Positions 1 to 10,121 are shown, numbered from the stretch's first letter. The stretch is 44,938 bases of DNA from Akkermansiaceae bacterium (GCA_025457625.1 JALOUA010000004.1:1-44938), one strand, 5' to 3'. Notes: generated from the letters alone by a model not told the origin. Program-made: numbers and translations.

Positions 1-2358
1 ACGCGCTGTCACCATCCTGAAGCCCGTTCAGTTTGGTGAACAGTGAACACGACTTGCCGAAGATTTCGAAACGCTTGCGCAAGCGGGTCTCCAAATCCAC
101 ACCGTCCGAACCGTTGTTCAGAGCGCGCTTCAACATGTCCCAGACACTGAGCGATTCGATTTGCGGAATGACATGCTGATCCAGGGCCATCTCGATCGAT
201 GCCTCCATTGAGCGCTGCAGACCGGTCACGAGTTGCTGGATCTTCGTATGGGTCCAGGCCTGCCGGTGGTTGCTCGCATAAGCTGGATTTGTGTCCAGTT
301 CGCCCATAATCGCCTTGAAGCACCCACATACACTGACGCTTCCATTGCTGCCATGCCGCCAGCCATCCGCAATAGCCGTGCTTGCCTTGATCAATAGCGT
401 TTCGCTACCATCCCTTCCCGCGATCGGCATCGTCAAAACCGAATCGGTCAACCGCTGCAGTTCGGCTTTTTCACTGACGACATCGCGGTTTGTGAAGTCA
501 TGGGTTTGCTGGTCCGCCAACAGCTTGTCCACACGCATCCGGTAATTGTCAAAAACCGAGTAACCGGCGTGTTTGGCAACCAGTTTGCGAGCGACACTAA
601 TCCGACGGAGACGTTCAATAATGTCGATGAGGGCCGATTCTCCGGCAGTCAGCATCGCCAGATCCCTGATGCTGTCCCGATAACGGGTGAGCGAGTTGCG
701 GACCAACCTGGGGCCGGCCCACCGGGAGCGCAGCAGGTTCATTTTTGAAGGGAACGCCTTTTCGGATTGCTCCAATGTGGTTTCAAAAACCTGTTTGGTG
801 CCGCCCGGTCCGTAAATATGGTCACGAGTCGTGGCAATGCTTGCTCGGCAATCATCAAGTGCCTAGGTAATGATTCCCGGCCCGTCGTCCGTTCCAAGCA
901 GGCTGTTGATCAGATACTTGAGCGTTCCCATTTCGAGCCGCTTGTCAGGAAGTTCACCCAGCAAATCCTTCAGGATCTCATCCAGAGCGACTGCAAGCCT
1001 GTGACGAAGATCCTCCATCTTGGCCTTTACTTCCGGATGTTCCAATCTCAGGCAACGGCCGTAATAATCCTCAAGGGATGCGGCCATGTCCTGCCAGTCC
1101 CTATTGAATTCAGCCGCCTTGTCCGGGAGGGAGTAACGGCTGTCGTCCTTGATGGAGTCATCGCTTTCCACGGCGAACTGCTTGTAGAATTCCGCCCAAC
1201 GGATCTGGTTTTCGAAATGATTCAGGCAACTCTGATACCGGTCCGGCTCGTTGTTGTAGAAATCGTCACTGGAAAGCCGGGTGATGACTTTTTCCGCGGC
1301 GATCGCCCTCAACTTGGCTTTGGGCATCTTGATGTTCAGCATGCCGATCAACTCGATGGTATTGGGACGATTTCCGAATTGGGCATCCGCCTGCATGGCG
1401 TATTCAAAGCCAAATCGTTTTGGCTGCGCGCGCCCACGAGAGTCACCCGGTAATACGGCGGAGCCATTGTATCAAACAACCCGTTGGGTAAACTGCCATT
1501 CAATCCGAGCGTTCTTGGCCAGCGACCGTCCTTCAATACTGTCCGTCGACCATTGCTGCCTTGCAGCAGACTTAATTCAGACAAAGCAAACGCGGTATTA
1601 TGGTTCTGGGTGTCTTCCCGGATCTGGTTGCGGCTGGCTTCCATGTTTCCTGTCTGGCAGACATCGCCGAGGATGTAAGTTCCGGCAATCGTGGTGTTCG
1701 CACCGAACACATCCTTGATGAGAAACGGAATATCTAGGAACAAGCCGCTGCAGGTTCCCCCGGCAAGCAGTCCAAATACCCGACAAACCATCTCATTCAT
1801 GCCGATTTCCGCAGCCTGTTCTTCATCTCTAGCGGACAACTCTGCATATTTTTGACTAAAATAATCCCGGATGCCCGTGAGCTTGTGTCGCACCGCATCA
1901 CTGCGGTGGAAAAGCAGTCGTCCGCATGCCCGAATTCCGCCGCAGCCGGTTGTGAAATTATCCACGGGTGGATACCACGGTCGGTTTGCTGCCTTACCCT
2001 CCCAATACCACCACTTGGATGTCTCATCCAAAATTCTCGGGTCCTGCCGCTGGCTCAAAACCATGGTGTCGACGACGTCTGTGGTTTTTGAACTTCCCGC
2101 CAAGGACATGGAAAGGAAATCAAGATCGCTTCCGACTCCTTTTTCCCGATCCCGTTCCGAGGTGATGGCCAAGAAATAGGTCCACTCCAATGTTTCTTTG
2201 TCGGCTCGGCTTTCCAGTTCCTGTTTGAGTTTCGAAACAATCTTGGCTCCGGTCGAGCCGAGACCGATGTAAATTCTCGGGTGTATGGCCATGGTTTGTG
2301 GGGGTTGGGTGTCTGATTGGGATGGTTTTTCGTGTTCAGGCTTTTTCACGCCACTCAA
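1..2358 (-). pseudogene. Tubulin-like GTPase (Tubulin_2-type), disrupted, 3' end beyond window
   Basis: N-terminal part (ORF 1348..2358) has IGLGSTGAKIV and GGTCSGLFLDIPFLIKD glycine-rich nucleotide-binding motifs. Coding continues in another frame (ORF 863..1396) and then, after an in-frame TAG at 863-865, stays open in that same frame to position 1 (MGELDTNPAYASNHRQAWTHTKIQQLVTGLQRSMEASIEMALDQHVIPQIESLSVWDMLKRALNN...). Confidence 0.65.
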
Positions 2359-4540
2359 CGGTCACGCCGCCAAAGACGAATTGATCGCCGTGTGTGAGAG
2401 GAGTTGGGCCGGCCACTTCACTTTCGGTTACCGCCTTTTGACCAAGTCTGATGGTTTCCGAGCGCTTTTTGACTGATTTTTCGGTCTTCGGAATGAGCAC
2501 GAAACTCTGCTGGAATGGCACGCGCCGGATCACTGCAAGGGTGGATGATCCTGCCTGCCTCAACTGGATGTCGTCGGAACTGGAACCACCAACCGTCGCC
2601 AACCGTCGCGGCCACAACCAGTTGGTGGCTCCGTGGGCGCGGAATACCTGACCCATCGTGGTCGAGCTACCCGGGTCCGGTTTGAGCGAGAACTCCAAAC
2701 CGCGTCTTTTTTGTGCGAGACTGAGACATGGTTTGAGGAAGAACGGCACGACACCGAAGATCCAGATGAAGAAAAGGACAGCTGCTCCGATCAGGTATTT
2801 GGCCCATGCGGGAAGTGGTGCTTTTGCTTTGATGCCCAGTGGCGAAGCCGTGATACTTGCTTTGCCATCGGCTCCTACAAAAGAAACACTGACCGAAACC
2901 TGGTAATCGCCCGGCTTCTTATAGGTATGGGATGGGTTCACCTCGCTGGTGGTTTCTCCGTCGCCAAAGTTCCATTGGATGGATTCGTAGGCGCCGTCGA
3001 TCTTGGCGGTGAAGCTGACTTCGAAAGGAACCGTTCCCTTTGATGGGTCGGCAGTCACGCTGATCGTCGGACCCGGCGGCAACACCTCAATGGTTGTGCT
3101 GGTCTCCGCTTGCCCACCCGGGCCCTTGACAACGAGACGCACTATCCGTTGCCCCGGGGTTTTGAAGGAATGAAGTGGGTTTTTCTCGGAGCTGGTTTTC
3201 TCGCCTGCGAAATCCCACACGTAGCTTTCGACCAGCCCCTCACTCTGGTCCATGAACTGGACCGACTCCCCCACCTTGAACTTTTCCCCAACCATCCGGA
3301 TGCCGGCGGTCGGCATGGGTGCGGGCGGTGGTTTTGGCAGAACGGTGACTTTCCGGGTGGCCGTCCCCTTCTGACCATTGTCGCCCGCGACTTCCAGTGT
3401 GACCTCGTAAGACCCCTCTGTTTCAAAGGTGAAAGCGAGAACGCGCTCATTGCCGGAGGGTTTCCCCTCAACCGTCCACTTGCGCTGGGTGATTTCGCCG
3501 ATTGAGCGATCCACGAATTCCGCGGGGCGGGCGGCAATCACTTCGCCTGGCACATGGAAGTCCGCCTGAACCGGGCTGGTTCCGACATTCACGATTGCCT
3601 GCGCTTTGTCGCGGGATCCGCTCTTGCGCTGGACTTCCAGCCTTACCACGTAGCGGCCCGGCTGGGTGAAGGTGTGCTTGACCGACTTGCCTTCGCCCGC
3701 AGGCTGGTCGTTCACCAACCACCGATGTGCCTGGAAGGCGGATTTGGAAGCATCGAAGAAGGTCACTTCCTGGCCGGTCACCGCAGGGCTGGGTGCCCAT
3801 TCGATGACAGGCGGGAAAGGATCCTCGGCGAAGTTCGGGTCGAGGACCGGATTGATGCGCCCTTTCTTCGCCTCCGCATTCACAGGCCCCATGAATTCCG
3901 CCTTGAGCGAGCCCAAGAGGATGAGGTCCGGCAGCATCAGACCTTTGGGGATTTCCGGAAACCCGTCGAGGACCTGCTGAAGGGTCAGGCTCGAACCCGG
4001 GTGATCGTTCTCGCCATCGGTGATGACCCGCACGTTGACCCACTGGTCTTCAGAGGATGCGGCGTATTCCCTCGCCTTCAGCAGAACGCGGCGGATGGTG
4101 GCGTAGAGATGGGTCTGGCTGTCGCGCGGCGGTGCCAGCGCCTTGACCCACGCTTCCGCTTTTTCCCTGTCACCCGCCCGGCTGAAAAGGAACTCCCGCT
4201 CGGAAACGATCCCGCTGTTGAACGAGATCAGGAACAGACGGGAATCCGCGGGCAATGAGGCGACGTAATTGCGAAGGGCCGGCCTGACGATGTCGATCCG
4301 CGAGGTCGCCCCGCTGCCCTGGGGGATGCGGTTGCCGTCCTTGTCCCAGAGCATGGAACCGGAAACGTCAATCGCCAGAATGTGGTCTGCGGCATGCAAA
4401 CGGCATGCGCACAGAGCCATCAAAAGCAACCATGCTAATTGACGCAAAATCAGCTGACTCGTGGCAATAAGGTCTTTCCTAACCATCTTCAAGTGATTCG
4501 TATTCAATTCACCGTTCGCCCGCAACTCCAAACGGAGCAA
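2336..4540 (-). CDS. VWA domain protein with about four PKD-like repeats, one TM helix and a C-terminal FHA-like domain
   Basis: Signal/TM N-terminus, then HILAIDVSGSMLWD (MIDAS DxSxS). PKD-like repeats (YVWDFAGEKTSSEKNPLHSFKTPGQ; IQWNFGDGETTSEVNPSHTYKKPGDYQV). TM segment YLIGAAVLFFIWIFGVVPFFL, then RLATVGGSSSDDIQLRQ...LTHGDQFVFGGVTVEW. Confidence 0.85.
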   Translation of the reverse strand: MLRLELRANGELNTNHLKMVRKDLIATSQLILRQLAWLLLMALCACRLHAADHILAIDVSGSMLWDKDGNRIPQGSGATSRIDIVRPALRNYVASLPADSRLFLISFNSGIVSEREFLFSRAGDREKAEAWVKALAPPRDSQTHLYATIRRVLLKAREYAASSEDQWVNVRVITDGENDHPGSSLTLQQVLDGFPEIPKGLMLPDLILLGSLKAEFMGPVNAEAKKGRINPVLDPNFAEDPFPPVIEWAPSPAVTGQEVTFFDASKSAFQAHRWLVNDQPAGEGKSVKHTFTQPGRYVVRLEVQRKSGSRDKAQAIVNVGTSPVQADFHVPGEVIAARPAEFVDRSIGEITQRKWTVEGKPSGNERVLAFTFETEGSYEVTLEVAGDNGQKGTATRKVTVLPKPPPAPMPTAGIRMVGEKFKVGESVQFMDQSEGLVESYVWDFAGEKTSSEKNPLHSFKTPGQRIVRLVVKGPGGQAETSTTIEVLPPGPTISVTADPSKGTVPFEVSFTAKIDGAYESIQWNFGDGETTSEVNPSHTYKKPGDYQVSVSVSFVGADGKASITASPLGIKAKAPLPAWAKYLIGAAVLFFIWIFGVVPFFLKPCLSLAQKRRGLEFSLKPDPGSSTTMGQVFRAHGATNWLWPRRLATVGGSSSDDIQLRQAGSSTLAVIRRVPFQQSFVLIPKTEKSVKKRSETIRLGQKAVTESEVAGPTPLTHGDQFVFGGVTVEWREKA

Positions 4541-4823
4541 AAATCTACCCCGAAAGGGTTGAGCATTGACTGTGGGGAGTCTGGATCGAGGTGTTGCTTT
4601 TCTGATGAACTGGTCCGCCCCCCCGGCAGATCGGGGCCTTTCTCAAACCATCCAAGATCGGCTTGAAACGAATCCTTTCGTTTTCCGAAGAATCTGGAAT
4701 CCTACATCCCATTCGTCCAATGTTCATCGAACCGCTCCAACGCCATCTCCACGTCTGTGCCCAGGTTGAACTACCCCGGATCGGCCTGTTCCGAATGCGG
4801 CGGGGTTTCGCAAATTCCACACG

Positions 4824-5228
4824 ATGCTGTGCCTCGATGTCGTCGGCACGGATGGCATGGACGAGAGCGAGCTCATTCACGCGCCGAGAGCGGAACATCT
4901 CGATGAAGTCTTCCGTTTTGCCGACAGCATGCCGGGAGAGCCCCTGCTTGTTCACTGCTGGGCAGGGGTTTCGAGGAGCACCGCCGTCGCGCTTGTCCTG
5001 ATCGTCAGGGCTATGCATTTCGACGGCTACACCGAAGATGAAATCGTCTCTGAGGCCTGCGAAATCCTTTTGGAGATCCGGCCTCAGGCAGCGCCAAATC
5101 CCCTGGTGCTGGAGATCGGGCTATCCCGATTCATGGATGCCGACTCCGCCAATCGCCTCATGGTCCGCCTGGTCAACGACCCGGCGCTTTTCCAAAATCG
5201 CCACAAGGGTGCCTCGCCCGGAATTTGA
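4824..5228 (+). CDS. Dual-specificity / tyrosine phosphatase-like protein, N-terminus probably damaged
   Basis: LLVHCWAGVSRSTAVALVLI carries the HC(X5)R active-site signature; upstream frame has a TGA at 4767-4769. Confidence 0.65.
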   Translation: MLCLDVVGTDGMDESELIHAPRAEHLDEVFRFADSMPGEPLLVHCWAGVSRSTAVALVLIVRAMHFDGYTEDEIVSEACEILLEIRPQAAPNPLVLEIGLSRFMDADSANRLMVRLVNDPALFQNRHKGASPGI

Positions 5229-5520
5229 AGGCGTTGTGCGTTTGCTCACTCCCCACATTCATCATCTCCACAGTGGCGTCAGGGTGCCGAAATGTCGGCG
5301 TTGGTTTGCTACCTGATCACGGCGCTTTCAGGTCCGCGCTCATTGCTATGGGTGCCGAGTCGCAACGAATCGTTCAGCGAGCATAGCAGTGGAAATTCGT
5401 ACATACCCGCCGCCCAGACCTCGCCGCTCCTTCCGCCGAAAACCCTTTCAAAAAGTGGCACGCCCTCGGCACACCATTTTGGATGAACCGCTAGATAGTT
5501 CTCATAAAAAACTGAAATTC

Positions 5521-5580
5521 AGTGCCTCAGGGGGGACTCTAACCCCACAGCACTTGCGGACCAACGGATTTCAAGTCTCA
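5521..5580 (-). other. tRNA-Ser-like 3' half (degenerate tRNA fragment)
   Basis: Reverse complement reads GAGACTTGAAATCCGTTGGTCCGCAAGTGCTGTGGGGTTAGAGTCCCCCCTGAGGCACT: a TGA-anticodon-like loop (CTTGAAATC), a long variable region and a T-arm-like GGGG-TTAGAGT-CCCC. No convincing 5' half. Confidence 0.35.
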
Positions 5581-5685
5581 ACATTCACGCTCACAGATTC
5601 AGCGAGACATCCGGTCGATCATTTGGCTCCGCCGATTTCGGCCTTCAAAAATAGGCGCATTATTGGCATAGTGACTTTTAAAAAC

Positions 5686-5714
5686 CTAACAAAAAGGGAG
5701 CCTTTTGACTCCCT
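5686..5714 (-). terminator. Rho-independent terminator downstream of tRNA-Tyr
   Basis: On the minus strand: AGGGAG-TCAAAAGG-CTCCCT followed by TTTTGTT; sits about 20 nt past the tRNA 3' end. Confidence 0.7.
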
Positions 5715-5732
5715 AAGTCATTGAAAATGAAA

Positions 5733-5818
5733 TGGTGGGCAGAGCTGGATTCGAACCAGCGTAGGCGTTAGCCAGCAGATTTACAGTCTGCCCCCTTTAG
5801 CCACTCGGGCATCTACCC
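5733..5818 (-). tRNA. tRNA-Tyr (GTA), CCA encoded
   Basis: Reverse complement GGGTAGATGCCCGAGTGGCTAAAGGGGGCAGACTGTAAATCTGCTGGCTAACGCCTACGCTGGTTCGAATCCAGCTCTGCCCACCA. Acceptor, anticodon (CTGTAAATC) and T arms (GGTTCGAATCC) pair; long variable arm present. Confidence 0.95.
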
Positions 5819-5917
5819 TTACACCATTCCCGCTCGCGCGGGGAGCGGAGATATGGAGGCGGCGCCTGGTTTTGACAAGGGAAAATCTCGGATCGGAAAA
5901 ATTCGCGGAGAAACGGA

Positions 5918-7921
5918 TCAGGGCGCCCCATGTGGGGGAATCCGCTGGTTTTTATCAACGCGTTTGAGCATCCGGCCGAGTTCCTCCGCGAGTTGGACGA
6001 GCCGTTGCTGATCGTCGGGCGCGGGCGGGGCGGGATCGAAGCGCAGCCGCTGGTGAAGCGCGATGGCCTCATGGAGACAGCGGTCGTGGGGGAGGATCGG
6101 CCGCAGGCGCTCCAGCCAGCGGGCGAAGGGCATGCCGGGAGGGCGCTCGCCCAGATGCCTGCGGGCGCGGATTTCGAGTTGATGCAGAGGCGTGCGCACC
6201 AACGGTCCTTCATATCCCGGCACTCGTGAGCGCGCTTCCAGCCGGCGACGGGAACGCCACAGGCGATGGGCGATGAACACGCTCAAAAGCACGCCGACAC
6301 CGATCATGGTGCCCGATATGGCAAGGCGGTGGTCCGGATGGTTGCGCCAGAGGAAAAAATCCTCGCGCAGCCGCTTGAGTTCGTCGCCAAGCCGCTGCCT
6401 GAGTGTGGGCGGGACGGTGACGCTGGCGGTCCAGTCGGGCGGCGTGGGATCGAAATCAAGCCACAATCCGGCATCGGCATCCCAGACACGGCACCAGGCA
6501 TGCCCGTGGGTGCCGCGGATGACAAACCCCCCGCGCTTGGGATCGCGCTCGATGAGCATGTATCCGGTGGCGTAGCGCGCGGGGATGCCCGCCTCGCGCA
6601 GCATCAAGGCGGCGGCGGTGGCGAAGTATTCGCAGTGCCCGGCGCGCGAATCGGTGAGGAATCTGGAAATGGCAGTCGCGCCGTCCACCCGATAGGACGG
6701 ATTGCGAATGGTCAATCGGCGGGTGTAGCGGAATTCATGATGGAAAAACGTGCGGATCCGGGCGAGTCGCAGGGACAAGGGGATTTCGGCACGGATGCCA
6801 AGCGAGTCGGTGACCGTGCGGATCGTTTCGCGCTCCGCGAGTGGAATGCGCAGGTCCTCCTTGGGCACCGGCGGAGTTTCCGGATTGTTGCCGCCGCGCC
6901 AGAACACCATGCCATCGATCACCGGATTTTTGGGAAACACGCGCACGGTGCCGAAACTGTTCTGTTCCACGCCATCGAGTGCGAAGTCGCGCAGGGCGGC
7001 GGTGTCACCGGGCAGGGGCAGCGGGCTTTCCGCGGCAGCGGCACCCCGCAGCGCGAAGGCCGGCAGGAGCGACGGATCATTGCCGAGCCAGTGTTCGTTG
7101 AGCAGATAATATGGATCCTCGCCGATGAGCCGGGTGTCGAGATCGCGGAAGTCGGTGATGGAAACCCGCTGGTTCTGCCAATTCGAGCCGAGAAACGTGT
7201 TGAACGAGGCGGTGCGCAGCAGGCGTGGCGGCGCGCTGCCGGGCGCAAGCCGCAACCGCCAGACGATATCGGGCGACTGTTGGACGACGCCGGCCGTCCC
7301 GATCAGGGTGTTGGCGAAATTGGGATCAAAGCCACTGCGGCCATGACCACCGGCGCGACCGAGCCATTCCTCGGTTTTTTCGAGCACGAACCTGCCCGTC
7401 ATCGCGAGCAGCCCGGTCACAAGCAGCAGAGGGATCATCACCCTCAAGCGGCCGTGGCCGGCGGAAACCAGCATCCATCCCGTGAGAACGACCATGCCGG
7501 GAAGAAACAACCAGTTGCTGGAACTGGAGCCGACCGCCGCGGAGACCATCGTCACGGCGAACAGCACGTTTCCGAAATTGAAATCCGGGGTTTCCTCGAT
7601 CAGTCCGAGGCGCTGGTTGCGCTCGTGCCGGTGGCGGGCCAGAAACGAAAAGGTATTGAGCGGCAGCGTGTCGCGCAGGCCGTAGGACTGGATGAACTGG
7701 ATGGGAAACAACAAGGGCGGCAGCCATGAGAGCAGGCTGGGCAGCGCGGTGTAGCGGCTGCCGTCCAGCCAGATGAGCACGGCCGCCAGCGCAATGCCCA
7801 TCGCCGTGAACTGCCAGACGCGGGCGCAGGCCGCGTCATCGAACTCCCAGCGGACGCGCGTCCAGTGGCGGCCCTCCACCACCAGCGCCAAGAGCAGGCC
7901 GAACAGCGGCCTGTCCGTCAT
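5918..7921 (-). CDS. TgpA-like transglutaminase / DUF3488 family membrane protein
   Basis: Several N-terminal TM segments, then the transglutaminase core AGHCEYFATAAALMLREAGIPARYATGYM...GTHGHAWCRVWDADAGLWLDFDPTPP (C-H-D triad). Confidence 0.9.
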   Translation of the reverse strand: MTDRPLFGLLLALVVEGRHWTRVRWEFDDAACARVWQFTAMGIALAAVLIWLDGSRYTALPSLLSWLPPLLFPIQFIQSYGLRDTLPLNTFSFLARHRHERNQRLGLIEETPDFNFGNVLFAVTMVSAAVGSSSSNWLFLPGMVVLTGWMLVSAGHGRLRVMIPLLLVTGLLAMTGRFVLEKTEEWLGRAGGHGRSGFDPNFANTLIGTAGVVQQSPDIVWRLRLAPGSAPPRLLRTASFNTFLGSNWQNQRVSITDFRDLDTRLIGEDPYYLLNEHWLGNDPSLLPAFALRGAAAAESPLPLPGDTAALRDFALDGVEQNSFGTVRVFPKNPVIDGMVFWRGGNNPETPPVPKEDLRIPLAERETIRTVTDSLGIRAEIPLSLRLARIRTFFHHEFRYTRRLTIRNPSYRVDGATAISRFLTDSRAGHCEYFATAAALMLREAGIPARYATGYMLIERDPKRGGFVIRGTHGHAWCRVWDADAGLWLDFDPTPPDWTASVTVPPTLRQRLGDELKRLREDFFLWRNHPDHRLAISGTMIGVGVLLSVFIAHRLWRSRRRLEARSRVPGYEGPLVRTPLHQLEIRARRHLGERPPGMPFARWLERLRPILPHDRCLHEAIALHQRLRFDPAPPAPDDQQRLVQLAEELGRMLKRVDKNQRIPPHGAP

Positions 7922-8006
7922 CGCCCCCCAGTAGAGGAGCGAGATTCCTAACAGAAGCCGGGGTGGTGTGTGGGCGGGATTGATGGCGGTTCGGGGACTT
8001 GGGGAT

Positions 8007-9401
8007 TCAGAGATTGGCGGGCAGGCGCCTCAGGTCGCGGGCGATGTGGCCGCTTTCCAGCCAGTGGCCGGGCACGTTGGCGGGTCGCTCGCCGCGGCCG
8101 ATGACGATGGGCACGCAAACCACGCCGCCCAGCGCGAGCGAGCGCAGGAGATCGGCGCGCGAGTCGTCCCAGCCGTTGAGGATGACCACACACGAGGTGA
8201 GGTCCTCGCTGTGGCGGAGGACCAGCCGGGCCAGCGACTTGTGACCGCCGCGGCGCGATGGCGTGACTCCGGCGAGAACTTCGAGAAGTTTCTCGGCGCG
8301 CTCCACCCCGCGGCCGGCGGTGACGATGTGCGCCTCGTTCTTGATGAACATCAGGTCGAGCAGCGACTCGCTGGTGTCGATCTCGGCGGCGAAGGACGCG
8401 GCCACGGAGACCGCCTCCTCGAAGATATCATCATTGCGGTCCGTGGACAGCGTGTCGAGCACCAGGCCGTAGCGCGGATAGAACGTGTCTTCGAGTTCCT
8501 TGACGATGGGATGACCGGTGCGGGCCCAGCTTTTCCAGTGAATCTGGCGGAGCGGGTCGCCGGGGCGGTAATCGCGCAGGCCGACGAATTCGCCGGAGGT
8601 GCCGATCGCATTGGTATTGGCATCGCCGCTGATTTTGAACGCGCCGCCGCCCGGCAGCCTGACCGGTGGCAGAGGATAACGGCGCGGCAGCACCGTGAGG
8701 CTGACAGGCGGCGCACTGACTCTAACACATTTCTGGAACAGGCCCAGCGGATCGGGCAGCATCACGCGCAGGTCGTGCAGGCGGATCACTCCCCGGCGCG
8801 CGGGGGTGATCTCGATGAAAACGCGCTTCTGTTGTCCGGGGGCGAGGTCGATTTCATCCATTGAGATGCCATCGGCAAACAGCCGCCTGCGCAGCAGCAG
8901 CCATTGCCAGCGGAAGTAGGCGAAGCAGCGGTCGAAACGGTTGCGTTCTTCCTCGCCCGGCTCGCGCAGGGTGATGAATTCCACGACATCGGGCCGCGGG
9001 TCCGGCGGGGTCTCGGCGAGCCATGCGCGGCGGATGTGCCGCCGCCCGCGGTTGCGGACGCGCAGGGCAAGGCGCAGCGTGACACCGGCCGTGGCATGGC
9101 GCGGGACCTCGCGCGCCGCCTCGAGTTTCGCCCGGCGCAGCAGCGCCCATGGCAGGCCGATGGAGAGCATCGCGAGGCTCAGCGAGAAAAGCTGATAGAT
9201 CGACGCGCGGGCATGGCCGATGCCGAGGCAGGTGGCCAGAACGAACACGATGCCCACGGCTGTGCCCGCCGGGCGCATCCGCCGGTGCAGGAAGTGATGG
9301 ATGCCGGAGCTGTGGGAATACATGCGGTGCAGCCAGCGGTCCAGACGTTCCCTGCGCGGAAGGACCACGGATTCAGGGGCATTGGCCACGTTCGCACTCA
9401 T
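8007..9401 (-). CDS. DUF58 domain-containing protein
   Basis: GEFVGLRDYRPGDPLRQIHWKSWARTGHPIVKELE is the DUF58 signature; adjacent to the TgpA-like gene as is typical. Confidence 0.9.
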   Translation of the reverse strand: MSANVANAPESVVLPRRERLDRWLHRMYSHSSGIHHFLHRRMRPAGTAVGIVFVLATCLGIGHARASIYQLFSLSLAMLSIGLPWALLRRAKLEAAREVPRHATAGVTLRLALRVRNRGRRHIRRAWLAETPPDPRPDVVEFITLREPGEEERNRFDRCFAYFRWQWLLLRRRLFADGISMDEIDLAPGQQKRVFIEITPARRGVIRLHDLRVMLPDPLGLFQKCVRVSAPPVSLTVLPRRYPLPPVRLPGGGAFKISGDANTNAIGTSGEFVGLRDYRPGDPLRQIHWKSWARTGHPIVKELEDTFYPRYGLVLDTLSTDRNDDIFEEAVSVAASFAAEIDTSESLLDLMFIKNEAHIVTAGRGVERAEKLLEVLAGVTPSRRGGHKSLARLVLRHSEDLTSCVVILNGWDDSRADLLRSLALGGVVCVPIVIGRGERPANVPGHWLESGHIARDLRRLPANL

Positions 9402-9466
9402 TTTCCGGAATGCGGGATTGTGGCCCCGGCCCGCGGTTTTGGCAAATACTCATCCGCGCCCCGCAC

Positions 9467-10069
9467 TCAGACGTAGTGCAGTTCGCGGGCCTTGGATTCG
9501 ATGGCCTTTTCGTTGTCGAGCAGCTCCTGGATGGGATCCCAACGGCCGGAAATCAAGGCGTCGCGCGCGGAATCCGGCATGGTGACCGGGAAGGCCAAAC
9601 CACCGGACGTGGTGACGCGGAGTTGGTCCACATCGATGGTCACCTCGATGGCGGGATCGGCCTCGATGGCATCACGGAGTTTGGCGATGTCCGCGGCGGA
9701 GGCGATCACGCAGGGCATGGCGAGCGTGGTCGAGTTGCCGAAGAAGATCTCGGCGAAGGACTCGGCGATCACGCCGTTGAAGCCGTATTTCCTCAGCGAC
9801 TGCGGCGCGTGCTCGCGGGACGAGCCGCAACCGAAGTTGACGCCCGCGACGAGGATCGAGGCCCCGGCGAAACGCGGATCATTGAGCGGGTGGTCGGTTT
9901 TCCTGCCGGTTTCCGAGTCGAAGCGCACATCGTAGAACGCGAACTCGCCGAGTCCGTCGAAGGTGACGCACTTCATGAAGCGCGCGGGAATGATGCGGTC
10001 GGTATCAATATCCGCGCCGGGAATGAAAACCGCGCGGCCGGTGACTTGTTTGACGGGTTCGAGGGCCAT
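9467..10069 (-). CDS. leuD: 3-isopropylmalate dehydratase small subunit
   Basis: GADIDTDRIIPARFMK, VNFGCGSSREHAPQSL, IAESFAEIFFGNS; start set at MALEPVKQVTGRAVFIPG inside the longer ORF. Confidence 0.95.
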   Translation of the reverse strand: MALEPVKQVTGRAVFIPGADIDTDRIIPARFMKCVTFDGLGEFAFYDVRFDSETGRKTDHPLNDPRFAGASILVAGVNFGCGSSREHAPQSLRKYGFNGVIAESFAEIFFGNSTTLAMPCVIASAADIAKLRDAIEADPAIEVTIDVDQLRVTTSGGLAFPVTMPDSARDALISGRWDPIQELLDNEKAIESKARELHYV

Positions 10070-10121
10070 GGTGGTGATTGGGGATTGGCGTTGGCGGGAA
10101 CGCGATGGGGTTGGAGGATGA

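Noticed and set aside
863-865. TAG as pyrrolysine or stop reassignment
   Set aside because: The same gene also has a frameshift, so general decay is simpler; I saw no pyl genes in the window.
5509-5521. Palindrome ACTGAAATTCAGT beside the tRNA-like fragment as a recombination site
   Set aside because: Short AT-rich palindrome with no recombinase in the window; not enough to support a call.
6266-7729. 487-aa plus-strand ORF opposite the TgpA-like gene
   Set aside because: Antisense shadow ORF; low-complexity composition, no start context or motifs.
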